Below, piece after piece: positions 10,311-23,100 of a stretch of 64,000 nt of DNA. Each line of letters opens with the position of its first letter. Position 1 is the first letter of the stretch. The stretch comes from Durusdinium trenchii (Eukaryota; Sar; Dinophyceae; Suessiales; Symbiodiniaceae). A program made the position numbers and the translations under genes. The notes below the pieces were generated by a model. The model did not search any database. It saw only the letters and a list, made by a program, of their open reading frames with translations, and was not told where the DNA came from. The stretch spans positions 357,274 through 421,273 of the forward strand of contig CAXAMN010001392.1 of the NCBI GenBank assembly GCA_963970005.1, read 5' to 3'.

Positions 10311-11553
10311 AATGACCGGGTGGCTGATCGGCGTTGTGGTCCACCAGCCTCGTGTCCTGAAGAAGTTCGGGGTGTGTGGACAAGTGGCATTCATCGTTTC
10401 CAAAAGGCTGATGCAAAACAAAGGACTGGATTCCATGGGTGTATATCAATATGGGATGCTATTGGGGTGGTTTCTTCGGCTGAGCGGCTAAGCTGGCCAC
10501 CACACCTTCCCCCCTTCCAGTCAGACCACGTGGTGAGGCATGCAGCAGGCACTCCTCCCCATGGTGCCAAGGCCCCGGAGCTGACGAAGCGCGGCGCGAG
10601 CGGCTCGAGCTGCGAGTGGCTTTGTGTGCGGAGCAGCGAGAAGGCCGGGGTGCACTGGAGGCTCCAAAGGATCGGGTGACTGTCAAGTGACCCTATAGAA
10701 CCATTCTGGGGTACCTAATTGTGGGATAGCGTATAAGGTCCTTCAACCTCTGTTGGTGTGGATCTTGATGTTTGACTGACTAGCATCTGAGGGACAGTTG
10801 GGATTGCCAGTTGGAGCCCATGGCAACAACTCCAGTTGGCACTGTCGGCATGTCGACCCTACATGTATATAGTATAGGAATGTCACACGATTGGGGACTT
10901 TGACTCTCATTCCCGTTCGATCTGGGAGTATGACAAAACCCAAGCCTTTCCCAAGGTGGATCCCAGTTACAGCGATCTATGGAATGGAGTCTTTGGAACC
11001 ACTGGCTACAGGCAAAAACATAACAATCAGTTAGTTAAGTTATAGAACAAACTTATATTCATTGTGCATCCATATTCTGAATGGTGAGCAAACCACTTTG
11101 TGCAAACATTGCTCCTATAGGTGGTGTGCTCCGATCAAGGAGACTACGGCGAATGGCTGTTGAGGTGCACGTTGGGATGTTTCGGCAGAACCGCGGAACA
11201 CGCATCGTGCCATGCACGATGCGTCGACCCCACATTCCACACGATCTCCCGACCCTTTCCATGAGAACAGGTGAAGAAGTTGAGAACTTCAATCGCTTGC
11301 CCAAACACTTCGTGTCTGACAAAAACCAAAAAAAAACATGCATTTATATGCCTGCATGATCCTATGTGAACCATCCACAATGGGCAGCTGCCATCCCCCG
11401 CCCGCCTGCGCCTGCAGGCGTTGGAGCTCCGCGTGCGGCTGCTTCCAGACGACCTGGTGGGGATCCTTCCGTCGTGGTCGATGCGGCGATGTGATGGTGT
11501 GTTTCAGGTCAAGTGAATGCCTTGGTGTGGCTGTCGAAGCTGAAACATGACCT

Positions 11554-11682
11554 ACACCAGCAGTCACATGGGCCAGGGTGGTGTGGCGAAAGTCCCATCG
11601 TGGATGAATGTGACGACAAGGGCACCCCAAGGGTTGGGCACTCTTCATGGATCGCACCCTGTCCTCCATGTGACTGCTGGTA
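11554..11682. repeat. MITE-like hairpin, ACCAGCAGTCACA ends
   Basis: ACACCAGCAGTCACATGG at the left end is the inverse of CCATGTGACTGCTGGT at the right end. The same end sequence marks the elements at 19037-19135 and 28945-29034. Confidence 0.55.
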
Positions 11683-12144
11683 GCTTCTGCATCACTCAGG
11701 GCAGGCTCCCGACATCGGGCTCTCGTCGCCGATGTCTGAAGCGCGTTTGGCTGCACGGAGTTCGTGCAGCGACGCCCAGTGTTCCCCGGACCAAGTTGAG
11801 ACCAGTTTCATGTCTCCCTTGGGATTGGAACGATTGACACATGTTGTATAATTAGAAATATATGTCGCCTTTTCAGGTTTTTTTCTTGGTGAGTGATGTG
11901 AGTTTTTGGCCGGCACTTGGTACGTACAACATCAGCACACTCTCAAGTTCTCAAGTTTCGCCCAAACTTGCAATCCTGCACATGGCACGCATTTCTGCAT
12001 GACATTGTATGATGTGCTGTAATTGTCGCTATAGAAAAAGCCATGAAAACAGCCTGGGTCATCCATCTTCACTCATCTTCAATCCCCAGTGGTGGCGCCA
12101 CCGTTTCGCCACCGTTTCACCCATTTCGTCCGCACCGAACCTCG

Positions 12145-12245
12145 GTCGCCGCGGAGGTCGGTGGCACGGACGAGTTCCGCGCGGAGGAGCTGCCCGAGGA
12201 GTTGACGCAGAAGGACGAGGCGTCAACGCCGCGCGGAGCGTGAGA
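12145..12245 (+). CDS. Acidic exon-like stretch
   Basis: The plus strand reads VGGTDEFRAEELPEELTQKD after CGCCGCGGAG. The GC content is above that of the flanks. No domain is recognised. It could be an upstream exon of the genes at 15-39 kb. Confidence 0.25.
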
Positions 12246-12330
12246 AACCGGGCCCCAAGGCCTGGTGATGGTGGATGGGGATGTTGGTGGTCCCCATCTA
12301 GTCCTTCACCATACCGTATACCATACCATC

Positions 12331-12423
12331 TACCAGCACCCGACGAAGACATGAAAGACATGAAGGCTTTTGCTGACTTAAAAGTCGCAGGTTGTGGTGA
12401 CCTGTAGAGTCGGGTGCTGCTAG
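12331..12423. repeat. MITE-like hairpin, TACCAGCACC ends (copy 1)
   Basis: TACCAGCACCCGAC at one end is the inverse of GTCGGGTGCTG at the other. The interior (GGCTTTTGCTG...TTAAAAGTCGCA) is shared with 19803-19889. Confidence 0.7.
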
Positions 12424-12429
12424 ATGTTA

Positions 12430-15240
12430 GATATGGTCCGGATATGATGCTGGTATCATGATGCGTGTTGTATCGTGGCATCAGCGCCCTTGGCGGAAGA
12501 GGGTGGAGTTGAAATTAATAGTGACCATCATAGGTGGTAAAGCATGGTAAAGGTACAATGACATGCGCGCTCCGAAGATGCAGAAAGAGGAATCGGCGCT
12601 TCGAATTCTTAGCGTTTACGCCGGGACGAGGATCCCTGGCGTGGGAAGACGTAGATGCGCAAACATCCAGCTGTGGATGAGGAATGACTTGCACAGGACA
12701 ATTATGTCAATGGAATTAGGCACGGCTCAAAGCATCATCATCACCCATGCTGGAACTATGTCGAAGCCCTGTAGCTTGAGCCACTTCTTCTATCCCAGAC
12801 ACTTCATGGAACCGCTAGAGCTTTGAAATACCTGCTTGCTTGTTGCGGGGCACAAGATCAGGCACTCAAGATTTAAGGCATTGAGATTGCAAGCAGGCCC
12901 CACACCTCCTTGTGCATATGTATAGATATATTTGCTTGACATCCCGCACGCACCCTGCAAATAAATGGGGAACCGGAAAACTGTCTTCAAGTCGATAATT
13001 CAAGAACCTTCTCTGAACTGTGTCAGTGGATGCTGTGTATGCCGGAATTTGTTTTGCAAGAGCAATGAGCTGTTTCTGGTGGGTATGGGGAACTCGTTTT
13101 TGGGTTGACAATCGATTCCCTCACCAGCTTTTTGTCGAACTGAGGGTTAAAAAACACAACCTCTTCAGGGCTGATGAAATTCAACCTGCAATGCAAGACC
13201 GTTTGGTGTGTTTTGATCTGTGCAACATTGATGGGTGTCAGTCCTTGGCAGCCTCATTGACTGCATTGACTGCATGTGTGCCCAAGCGAACTCTAATGCA
13301 GTCAATGGGCACACATGTGTTCTAGATGGTCTGTCAATAAGCACTCTCAATGGAAGTCAAGTGAGCTCTAATGCATGTGTGGTTTCGTTCCTTAAGAGAT
13401 ATTAAATATAGCTCCCCTTTACAGCAGAGATGTTCGAGCAGGATCGAGCAGGCACTTTGGTGACCCTTGGAGTACCCAGCAGACGTTGACGACTAGTTGC
13501 TATATGAGGGCTGCATGACGCATGAACCACGTGCGATGATGTTCGAGTGCTCAATGCAGCGCAACTCACCGCGTTTGATTGCAGCTGCTGGGCTCGATTC
13601 TGAGTCACAAGGGGTCGAATTGGTCGACAAAGGTGAAGTGAAGCAGATCCCATCTCATGCAATCCCCATTGAATCATAAGCTAGGTGAATATTTTTCGGA
13701 TGACTCAGGTCCCAAGAAACTGCTCAAGTTGGGCAGCAACTACGACGCACCGGTGGAGCAGCGGACGTACTGCCATGGAACATCCGCGGGGTGACATGGG
13801 GCCCCTGACGTCACACGCTGGTTCTGTTTAGAGGCAGGCATCTGTGCGTTGTGCGGAGGCTGTGACAATACTAATACATCATTGCACTGCCACAACTTGA
13901 AGCATAGCTCACAGATGTTCACGAGTGGGTTTCCCCCCCAAACACCTGGATGTTAGGACCTCTGACCTATCGAAGGGACAGCAGACGTTTGCAAACCGTG
14001 GCCGGAACGAAGCACGAAGCACAAAGCACCAACACGATCGGGTCACCAACACGTCAACGATTCAACGATCACATCACACACACAAACTTGCGGACTTGTC
14101 CATGTCACGCCCCTAACAGCCCTTCCACTTTGTGGGGTACTCTAGGGTGAGTATCACATCACACAAAGCTGCACCACGCCGCCGGTGATTTCCCGGCGCG
14201 TTCCGAACGTGCGCGATCGAATTGGCCATCCGAACGTGCTGCCGGCTGCATGGCGGTCACGGATGGTCCTGAGGGGGGACTGTGGCGAAAGGAGGGGCTG
14301 CCTTACATGACTTAAAGTATGCTTGACTAAGAGATTCAACAAAAAGCTCCGTGGAGTATTTTCGTTTCAGGGATGGAAGAGGGAAACTCAGCGATTTGGT
14401 TTCGTTTCAGGGATGGAAGAGGGGTCTCGGCAAGCCGTCAACTACAAGCAGATGTGGGTGCATGATCCGAAACTGGAGCGGGAAGTAGATGTTCCAGGTT
14501 GCTGAGTCGAGTCGAGACGAATTCAGGGTTCCTTGAATGTGGTTGTTTGGGCTTGTTTTTGGCCAAGAATGTTTGCTTTAGATTTGAGAAGCCTGAGGGG
14601 ATAACATTTGTCTTGGGGTTTGTTGGTTGGTTCCATCCAACCATCAGACAAAGAAAGCGTGAAGATATGTGAAGATGATCATGTTGGACCTGATTTGTCT
14701 AGAAAGGTGACGCTCTTGGGGCGTCTCATCCTTAGATATTGCGACAAAGAAGAATCCTTTATACAACATGCTGCACGAACCGCAGTTGCCACGGCGGCTG
14801 AACCCAGACGCCACGGTCTGATGGCCAATGCCACTCAATGCCGCTGCCAAGGCCAATGCCGCAGGCAGTGACGCTGGATGTCCCTGCAGAGTTGATCAAG
14901 GACAGTGGTTGGGGACGACCTCCTGCGACTGCCCGACGGTGGTTGGGGATGAAACACAAAACTATATATATATATGGGTGTCTATGAATAGCCCCTTACA
15001 AACTGAGGGGTGTCCATCACCCACCCCTTGTGGCTCCTGCCTGGTATGTACGATATATAATATATATAATATGTGATCCAGGGTCCTTTAGGTACTATTT
15101 CGTTACTCTATATATCAGTCAGACAACTATATTTAAAAAATAAAGAAACTCGAATTAAACAAGTAAATAATTGTTTAATTGGAAAGAACACAATTTAAAG
15201 CAATCAGTGACGAAATGACCAATCAATTCTTCGCGCCATT
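12430..15240. other. Spacer with no recognised gene
   Basis: No exon with supporting splice sites or domain was found. A direct repeat (TTTCGTTTCAGGGATGGAAG) occurs at 14365 and 14399, and the 15050-15180 part is AT-rich. Confidence 0.45.
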
Positions 15241-15302
15241 GCTGCTGATTTGTCGAAGCATGATGACACCGACAGCTCTCAGATGCTTGCTCCAGGTCAG
15301 CC

Positions 15303-16140
15303 TTGTTTCAGCAGACGCCAGGCCAGCTGGAAGGGGATGAGCGTGAAGACTTTGAGGCTGATGAGGAAGATGCTGCTGTTGCACCAAGGCCAGTCCAGCG
15401 GCCAGGCAGAGAGAAGACCTGGACACAGCACCTGGCAGAGATGGTCTGGAAAGTGTGTCAGTCGTTGCGAGGTGATATGATGCACGACAAGCTCATCGCA
15501 TTGTTGGTGGAATGGTGCGAAGCCCCTGCGTCTGCCACCAAGTGTGTGGCATATGAAAACACGTGTGTCGTTTACGACACAACTTCTGATGTCCCTGTCA
15601 TTCACGCGCCGAAATCTGCTCAGAACAACTGCTACGTCTACATTCCACATGCACTTGTTGACCACACCTGGTGAGCTTAGAGCGATTCTATTCCCAAACG
15701 TTTTGGGCAAGCCACGATGTTTTCCTCTGCAACCAGGCAGCGCTGGCGCTGGCCAAAAGAGGTGTGAATGTTGATCGTTGCTTTATTGGAGAATCCCCTG
15801 GCAGAGTCGGTCAAAGCCTTTACTCAATCCACTTGGACACGATGCTGGCTCAAAATCACGGCTTTTTTGACCCCAAAGTCTGGTACAACGAAGATGAGCT
15901 CCGGAAGCAGGTCGAGTCCTATGCTCACTGCATCGTCATCACTGGACAAGAGGCCCCAGACTCACACAAGAAGTTGTACTTGGACTTGCATCGCCGGAAG
16001 AAAGCCATACTTGTACGGGCCATACGGGTATACAACCCGAATGTTATTCTATTGTGGGCTGGAAGAGGCTAGAGGTCAATCGAATGATGGTGTTTCCCCG
16101 AAACCACATCAAAACCCTCGAGCGGTGACATCCTTCAGAT
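15303..16140 (+). pseudogene. P-loop (D5/SF3 helicase-like) family copy, frameshifted
   Basis: Plus-strand pieces match, in order, a large dinoflagellate family that I remember. They are DKLIALLVEWCEAP and NNCYVYIPHALVDHTW (15485-15670); SLERFYSQTFW...GESPGRVGQSLYS, a diverged Walker A-like loop, and FFDPKVWYNEDELRKQ...ITGQEAP (15675-15960); GRKPYG and YTTRML (about 15990-16045); GWKRLEVNRMMVFP (about 16055-16100). The frame changes at about 15672, where one base is missing in DHTW/SLERF, again near 15990-16030 with a small duplication, and near 16045; a stop follows. The family resembles viral/plasmid D5-type primase-helicases. With three breaks this copy looks dead, although short introns cannot be excluded for the later ones. 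Confidence 0.6.
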
Positions 16141-16163
16141 CTTCGATGCCGACAGGATCCAAG

Positions 16164-17190
16164 GTCTTGGACCGTGGAAGACATCAGCATTTGGCTGCAA
16201 TGGCTGGGAATAGGCCATGGATATGCGCCGTGGGGGTTCCTGCCTGACTGTGGTTCTTTTGGAAACAATGTTTTTAGTTTTCGAGCGCGAACCTTGTTGT
16301 ATTCAGTTTTGGAACCTGAATCGTTTCTTTCTTTTCTTTGAGTGGACGGTGATGCTCTCAGAGAGACTCATAGCTTAAAGTGCCACAGGCCAACACTCTC
16401 AATGTCCGATGTTGCCATGTCGATAACCATTTCACGGCTCATGACCATCCACGGCTCATGAGCCCGCGAATCTTTAATATAAAATGTGTCCAACAATCCA
16501 TGTATGGAAAACATGTTGAAACATGTTGAAACAACCTATACAAACCCTGAAAACATGTTAAAACCACCCCAATCTATAAGTAGATGTCATCCCTGGATTC
16601 TTTGTTTGGGTATAAGCCGTCGTGTATCTACTCCGGCCTGAAGCGAGGCGAGGCGCACAGCGCAATCCCGGCCGAACCCTCGAACGCCGGCTGCGACGGC
16701 GACGCGCGAGGGGAGCACGTGGAGTCCTTTGCCGCGCGGGGCGTCGATGGTGAGCTGCTGCTGCAACTCAGCGCGGACGCCAATTGGGTCGCTCGGCCCT
16801 GCTACACAGCCCCGCGGGGTGCCACAATTGACTACCCTGGTGGGATGGATAGGTTGACGGTTCAAATCACCTCGAAGTTCGAGATCTACGGAATATAAAG
16901 GCTGATGGCATCTATCACGGCAGGGTGGATGGGATGTTCAGGTCTTCCAACATGGCTGTGGGTCAAAAACCCGGAGCTGGTTTCACCCTGGTAGGTCTGG
17001 TATAGGTTGACCAATGTTGACCATGTTTGGTAGTCGACTTCTATTCATGTTCGGAAAAGCCAGGTTTCCCATGTGCCATGGCCCCCAGCAAAATTTTCCT
17101 TGATTCAGTTCGTTGTGCGCCACAGGCGGAGCTGGGCGTTCACGACGTGGCACAACAGCGGGTGCTGGACAGTGCAGTGGAGCCCTTGAG
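16164..17190 (+). CDS. SAM domain exons (three)
   Basis: The exons are 16164-16213, 16711-16778 and 17126-17190. The first reads SWTVEDISIWLQWLGI, with the W-x-V-E-D-x-x-x-W-L signature of a sterile alpha motif. It ends at an ATAG|GC donor and joins in phase 1 to EHVESFAARGVDGELLLQL (V-D-G-x-x-L-L-x-L). That exon ends GAC|GC and joins in phase 0 to AELGVHDVAQQRVLDSAVEP, the final SAM helix, which is followed by AG|GT. Introns are 497 and 347 bp. The phases agree at every junction, which is strong evidence. SAM domains mediate oligomerisation or protein and RNA binding. Confidence 0.75.
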
Positions 17191-20100
17191 GTTGGGCCGA
17201 CCACGCACACGATGCGAACAGGAGGTGTTTTTTTTCTCACATGTTTTTGTACAGCTGGAAGGCGAAGCTTTAACTTTAATCGAGCATTGAGGAGACTGTG
17301 GTTGGCTTAGAATCTTGGCATGGCAATTTTCATGTTCTACAGCTTGTTTCTGGGGGGTCTTCTTTCATGGAAGTCGCACCTTTGTTCGGCACTGTGTCAA
17401 CACCGTGACACATCATGAAACGCATCAAGTCCGACCACCGTCCGACCTGGCTACTGGTTGCAGAATCGCCAATCTCCAGGTGTTTCCACCATGGTGCCCT
17501 GGATGCCACCCTGGCATTGCACGCCATTGAGGGTCCCGTGGCCGGGCAGATCTTCTTCGTCGGTGCTGGAGTACCACGGCGGCGTTTGGAACCTGGTGTG
17601 GCAGAGCAGCGCAGATCGAAAGGTCAGGATGGACATCCAACAGAGGTTGAAGAACCGAAAAGACTATCCCTATAGGTACCCCGGTAGGGTCCTAAAAGGA
17701 TCTATAATTCGGACCACTCTTGACTCACAGGAGTGGTCGAAAGAATGGATGCTGCTGGCTGGAGATTGCCATAATGTAATAATGTGGTTGAACGGTTTTT
17801 GCCACCAGTTAATCCTTCGGAGTAGGACAGCCGATCCCATGCGAAGATCTTGCAAACTCCAAAAGCCATCCGTAAAGGGCATTGAAAGACATCCAACGCG
17901 ATGTGTGTTCATGAAGACTTGCAAAAAAAAACACATGCCCAGATGCTGGCCTTTTCGTATCGTGGCCCCAGGTCACAGGTGGCCGGCACAACGCGTCCAA
18001 TAACATCGTTCTCTCAGAGAACTATGTGTGTCCCAGCTGAAGCTGCTTCACAGCTGATCCCGGCACACGCCCGGCCTGTGGGTTTAGTAATTATGGTTTC
18101 GTTGGGCGACCTTGAATCACCCGCCTGCCACAGTTTACTGCAGTCTAGATATACAGTTATATATACATATATATATATACAATTAACTATAGTATATATA
18201 CATATATATATATATATAGAACAACAAGGATATATATAGTAACAATATTGATACATACCTCTTGAATGAAGTGACCCTGCCCATCCCAGATTAGATTAAG
18301 ACACCACACGCTCCACTTGTTTTCCGTTCGCTGGGCCTGGTCTTGGGACACGGCCCCATTTTGTGCAAGTATACTGTATGCTCTTTAGATCTCATTGGTC
18401 TAGTGCTTAGTGGTGAGTGTCCCACTTGGATGGTTTTCTTCCTTGATTCCTTGCTTGATCTACCCCTCGAAGCCACGAACTAGCTATATACTGTACCAGC
18501 ACCACCCAATGGGTGGTTTCTAGACCCCCTGAAGATCTATGTTCCATCCCAAAACCACCCTTTTGGGTGGTGCTGGTATAGACTTACAGATCTTTCACCG
18601 TGGTTTTTTCGAGGTCCCACCCAGCCACCCACCCAAATCGGAGGTCGCGACGACACTTCCAGATCCTACGAGATCGTGTGGGGCAGCAGCTTGATTCCAA
18701 AGATTCGCAGACCAGGGAGTTATCTTTCACCACGGACGGGGACGGGTGGGTTTAGAGGGGGGGGAAGTTGTTCCGGAAGTGGGGCTGGTAGCGTAGAAAG
18801 GGCATCGTCCACATAAAAGAAATACAGAATTCATAGAAGTCCAGCACCCTCCAACGTGTGATCCTTGGTGCATGTTTTACTGTTGAATTGTTTGGATAAC
18901 CTCCCAGACACGACCCGTTTGGGACTGCCAGGACGGACTGCCGATCAGTTGGGGCGGTTGAAAGGGAGGCCAATGGATTGGCAGTCCGATGGCAGTCCCA
19001 AACGGGTCGTGTTTGGGTATTGTAGATAATGATCATACCAGCAGTCACAAAAGGGTGCTTAATGGAGGTTAGGGGTGCCCATGATCCACTCACCTGGGGA
19101 CTCAACACCACCCCGAGCTCTGTGACTCCTGGTGTTTATTGTGAGCATCGTCTTGCAAAAGCCACGGTTGTCAAGGCTTCAGGTCAAGGCCTTATGCCTC
19201 ATGGAGCTCCATCCGCACCCGAAGCCACCGTTGCGAAGCATCCTCCGATCGATCGATTCCAGCCCGGCGACCCGACGGGTGAGGTATTTGCTCCAAGACG
19301 TTGGGAGCACCACAGGGACGTTTCTGATGATCCGAGAGGAGCTGCCTTTGGAAGATCAAATGATCATCCAGATTCTTGGCCAACTTGGAAGTCCAACTCC
19401 AGGAAACCTTTGCAAAAGAGTGATGAACACCATTAGTCCATGAATTAGAGAGATGCACACCATTTCCGGAGAAGTCATACGTATGCATCTGTTCGCCAGA
19501 TGTGTGTTGGGTCTTTCACCTTCAGCCCGTCCGAACTCCGCCCGTCCGCCTGTCCTGAGCCGGAGCCGTACACGAGTAAGGCTGGGCACCACGGAGATCA
19601 CCGCCCACATCGATGGCACTCGATGCACTCTGCTGGTCACCGAGGGTCCAGATAAGGCGAGGCCATCCCGGGCGAGGTGGGTGCCAGGCCAGCTGGGCGG
19701 GGTGCGGTCTTTGGGATGTGCGGAGTAGATATTCTTTGTACATGATGTGGTCATGTGCGTGATATGATCAACCATCTCAAGATCTATTAACTAATTACCT
19801 CTCCCAGCACCCGACTCTACAGGTCTCCTCTGGAGGCTTTTGCTGGCTTAAAAAGTCGCAAGTGGTGACCTGTTGGAGGGTGCTGGTATATGTATATAAT
19901 ATATATATATATATATGTGTGGATAGCATGGCAGAGCGGTCATTTTTGCTGCAGAACACAGGGTCCTCTTGCCCAGCTTGATGTGGAACGCGAACGGTAC
20001 ACTTCTCGATTGAGACGTGTTTTGGTCAAAGGAGTCCGATGCCTGATTCACATCGCTCCTAAATTTTGTTGACCAAAAACGTCCATTTTTGGAGCTCTTT

Positions 20101-23100
20101 GGCCCCAAATTCAAATAGGGTCCAACACGCGTTTCTCATTGTTTTTCTTAAGAAGGTAGAGGGGCCCTTTTTAGTAAGAGAGTCCGAAATCATGATTTCG
20201 CCTGGAACCCACCGGACCTGTCCTTTTGTAGCCATCATGTCGTTCTTCAAGATCGTCAGGTCGATGGCAGTTCTTTTGTCCTCGATGTGGGCCGCCACAT
20301 TCTTTGACTTGCTCAGGTTGTCGAACAAGGATCTGGAGTCAGTTACGGTGATGAAAGGTGTTTTGCTGATCTGTTCTTGCCAGTTCAGCAGGTCCATTCG
20401 AAGTCCTTTGATTTCAGACCAAAGGAACCGCATCCAATAGGATGCTCCAACTCCTTGAACCATAGCTTGGGCTTCAGCAGCTAGAGTGTTTACCGTACAT
20501 CTCTTCAACTTGTAGCTCTTCCAACTCAATATTGAGATTGGTTGGGGTGATTGTTCAACTTCAAGTGCCTTGTCGTAGGCATAGATGATGTGCCCGCCTT
20601 GGCTGTGAGTGCGGCCAACCTGAAGAAACTTTTCGTGAATCTCGATCTTGTTTTTCTTTCCCCTCTTTTTCATGAAAACGGTGTGCCCTTTCCATTCGGC
20701 TTCTCCATGTTTTCGGAAATCCTGTCGTCTGTTCCATGTGTCTTCAAAGAGTTCACCATCTACCCAGGTTGCTCTTTCGGCCTCTAGGTCATGGAGTTGG
20801 GGTCCATTGGGATCAGCTCCAGGATGAAATAGTAAGTGTCGGGGTTGAACATGATGACGAATCCAAAGATCACCTCGTTCTTCCCAAAAATCTCTGCTCT
20901 TCTCTTCCAACTCCTTGCAAGGTGTATTTCCCCAGCTGGCATCTGATGCGGATCCAATTTGAAGGTCCTTGGCCGGGATCGGCGCGATGATGATGCCCGC
21001 ATCAACTTCTTGGATCGCTTCTTGTGCTAAGGCGTTTGCCTCGATCATGTCTCTGACATACGGTTTGGGCATGCATTGTTGAAGTATGCATACTCGTCCC
21101 ATCAAGTCTGGCCTGGTTTCCTTGGCCAGCCATGCTAGTGAACCCAATAGAGCTCGAAGAGCGGAGACTTCTTGGTCGGTGCAAAGGTTGTATTTCTGGG
21201 TTTTCCGCTCCTTGGTGATGTCCATCGTCTTGATCTTTTCCTTGACGTACATGTTCTGATGGACCTTGATATATCCGTCGGGGAGGCACTTGATCTCCTT
21301 ACCAACAAATCTTCCATCTCCTTTGGCGAATTTTCCCAACTTGTAGTGTTGTTGGATCCATTTCATCTTCTCCCAATGCTCTTCTCCTCCTCCATGGAGT
21401 AGATCATCTGTTGCCACTCCAATGATTCCCATGAGCTTTCTTTCTTGATTTCCATCTCGAGCTGGATATTCCGATTCCTCGAATAAGAAGAAGAGGCATG
21501 GATCTGCTTGAGATTGTTCATATCCCAAGTTCACTAGAGTTCGTTGAAGATGTTTGTACCATTGATAGGGCCCATCTAACAGTCCGTAGCAGTGTTTTTT
21601 TTTAGTCGTGGTAATTGGCGACTTTGTACTCCCGGTAGTCCTTCTGGAGGAAGTTCGGCATAAAGCAACCTGGATATCTCATCTCCGCTGTGAAAAGCCT
21701 GGGTGAAGTCCAAGTATCCAGGTTCCCATTTTCGGGAGCAGATCGCCTGTAGGACCAGTAGGACTGTTTCTGGTGCCACTTGTGGAGTTGCTGCGTCAAG
21801 CCATTCTGAGTCAGGTTCACTGAAGCCTTTCATCACGTGTCGAGCTTTTGCTTTGAAACCACCGTGTTCATCTTCTCGAAGTAGCAGCTCCTCGTTTTGA
21901 ATGGCTTCGACTTCATCTGGTTCAATTCTCTTTTCAACCAGGACGTATCTGGATTGTAGGATGTTGTGTCCTGCTCGACGAATCTCTTCTGATTCCTCTG
22001 GTGAGATGATCTCATATGCTCCCGTGGAGATGTTGTTGTTGACTTCCTTGTGAATCGCCTTGAGAAATTTCTCTCGTGCTGCGCATAGGAGGTCCTTCAA
22101 CTTTATCTCATGGGAACCTTTTTGTTTTCGAATTTCAGGTACCAAGGTCTGATACATGACCTCCACCCAGTCGATGCGTTGTCTTTTGTTGTTTCCTGAC
22201 TCTTCAGCTTCATCTGACTCTTCTTCCATTCTTCGCACTTGTCCTCTATTTCTTTCGTTTTCATCTTCATGTCTTGCTTTCTTCTCTTGCCTTTGTTCAT
22301 GATCATCTTCTCCTTGTCTCTTGTTGATCTTTGACTCTGGTTCTTCTTCCAGTTCTCGGTCTCTATGTCGTTGATCTTCCGTTGGAGTAGTATCCATCCC
22401 GCCTGGGGTGGGTTGTTCCTTCATTGGCGGCTCAACGTCCCATGGAAATGGGATTGAGTCCAAATAGAACTCTGTTCTTCCTTTCCAAGCTTTCTCTTGC
22501 ACTTGTTCCTCACTTCTCCAGTCATCAACGATCTCCTTGCTCTGGCCATCCTCGAAGTACATGGTTGTTCTTCGAACATTGTTCAGTTTGTTGTAGTCCA
22601 CGGGGCAGTCCTCTACGTCCGTGGGCTTAAAGAGCGCCTTTCGGAGGTTCACGTGGAATCTCAGAAGAATGCCCTTCTGTTCGTTCCACATCCATTCATC
22701 CTCCTCAGGTCTGGCTTCCACTTCCTTGATGGGTGTTTTCCCTTCGATCTTGTATCGAGGTTTCTTCATTCCTTCGTCCTCAAATGGCATTTCATTTTCT
22801 AGTTCTTGATCTAGTTCTTCACTCTTGTACTCCTTAGTGAGGTCGATGTAGCCTGCCTTTGGTTCTTCCGACATGATGTGTCTCAGATTTGAAAGACCTT
22901 CCATCCATGAAGAGAGCGAGTGATGTTCGTCTTCACTTGCATGTCGAAGTTGTTCGGGTGCAGCTTTGACGATATGTCGACGGAAGTTGATCCATATCGC
23001 TCCGGGTGGCGATGTGAGTACCACTTTTGCTGGTCCTCTCCAGTAGCTGGTGCTGTCTTTGCTGGCCTTATCCCCGGGAGCTCGTCTCCAAAAGTATACT

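Noticed and set aside
12775..12785. Other short spliced-leader-like matches (TGGCTCAAG and its inverse at about 5204, 12775, 53726)
   Set aside because: Only nine bases match, which is expected by chance at this window size.
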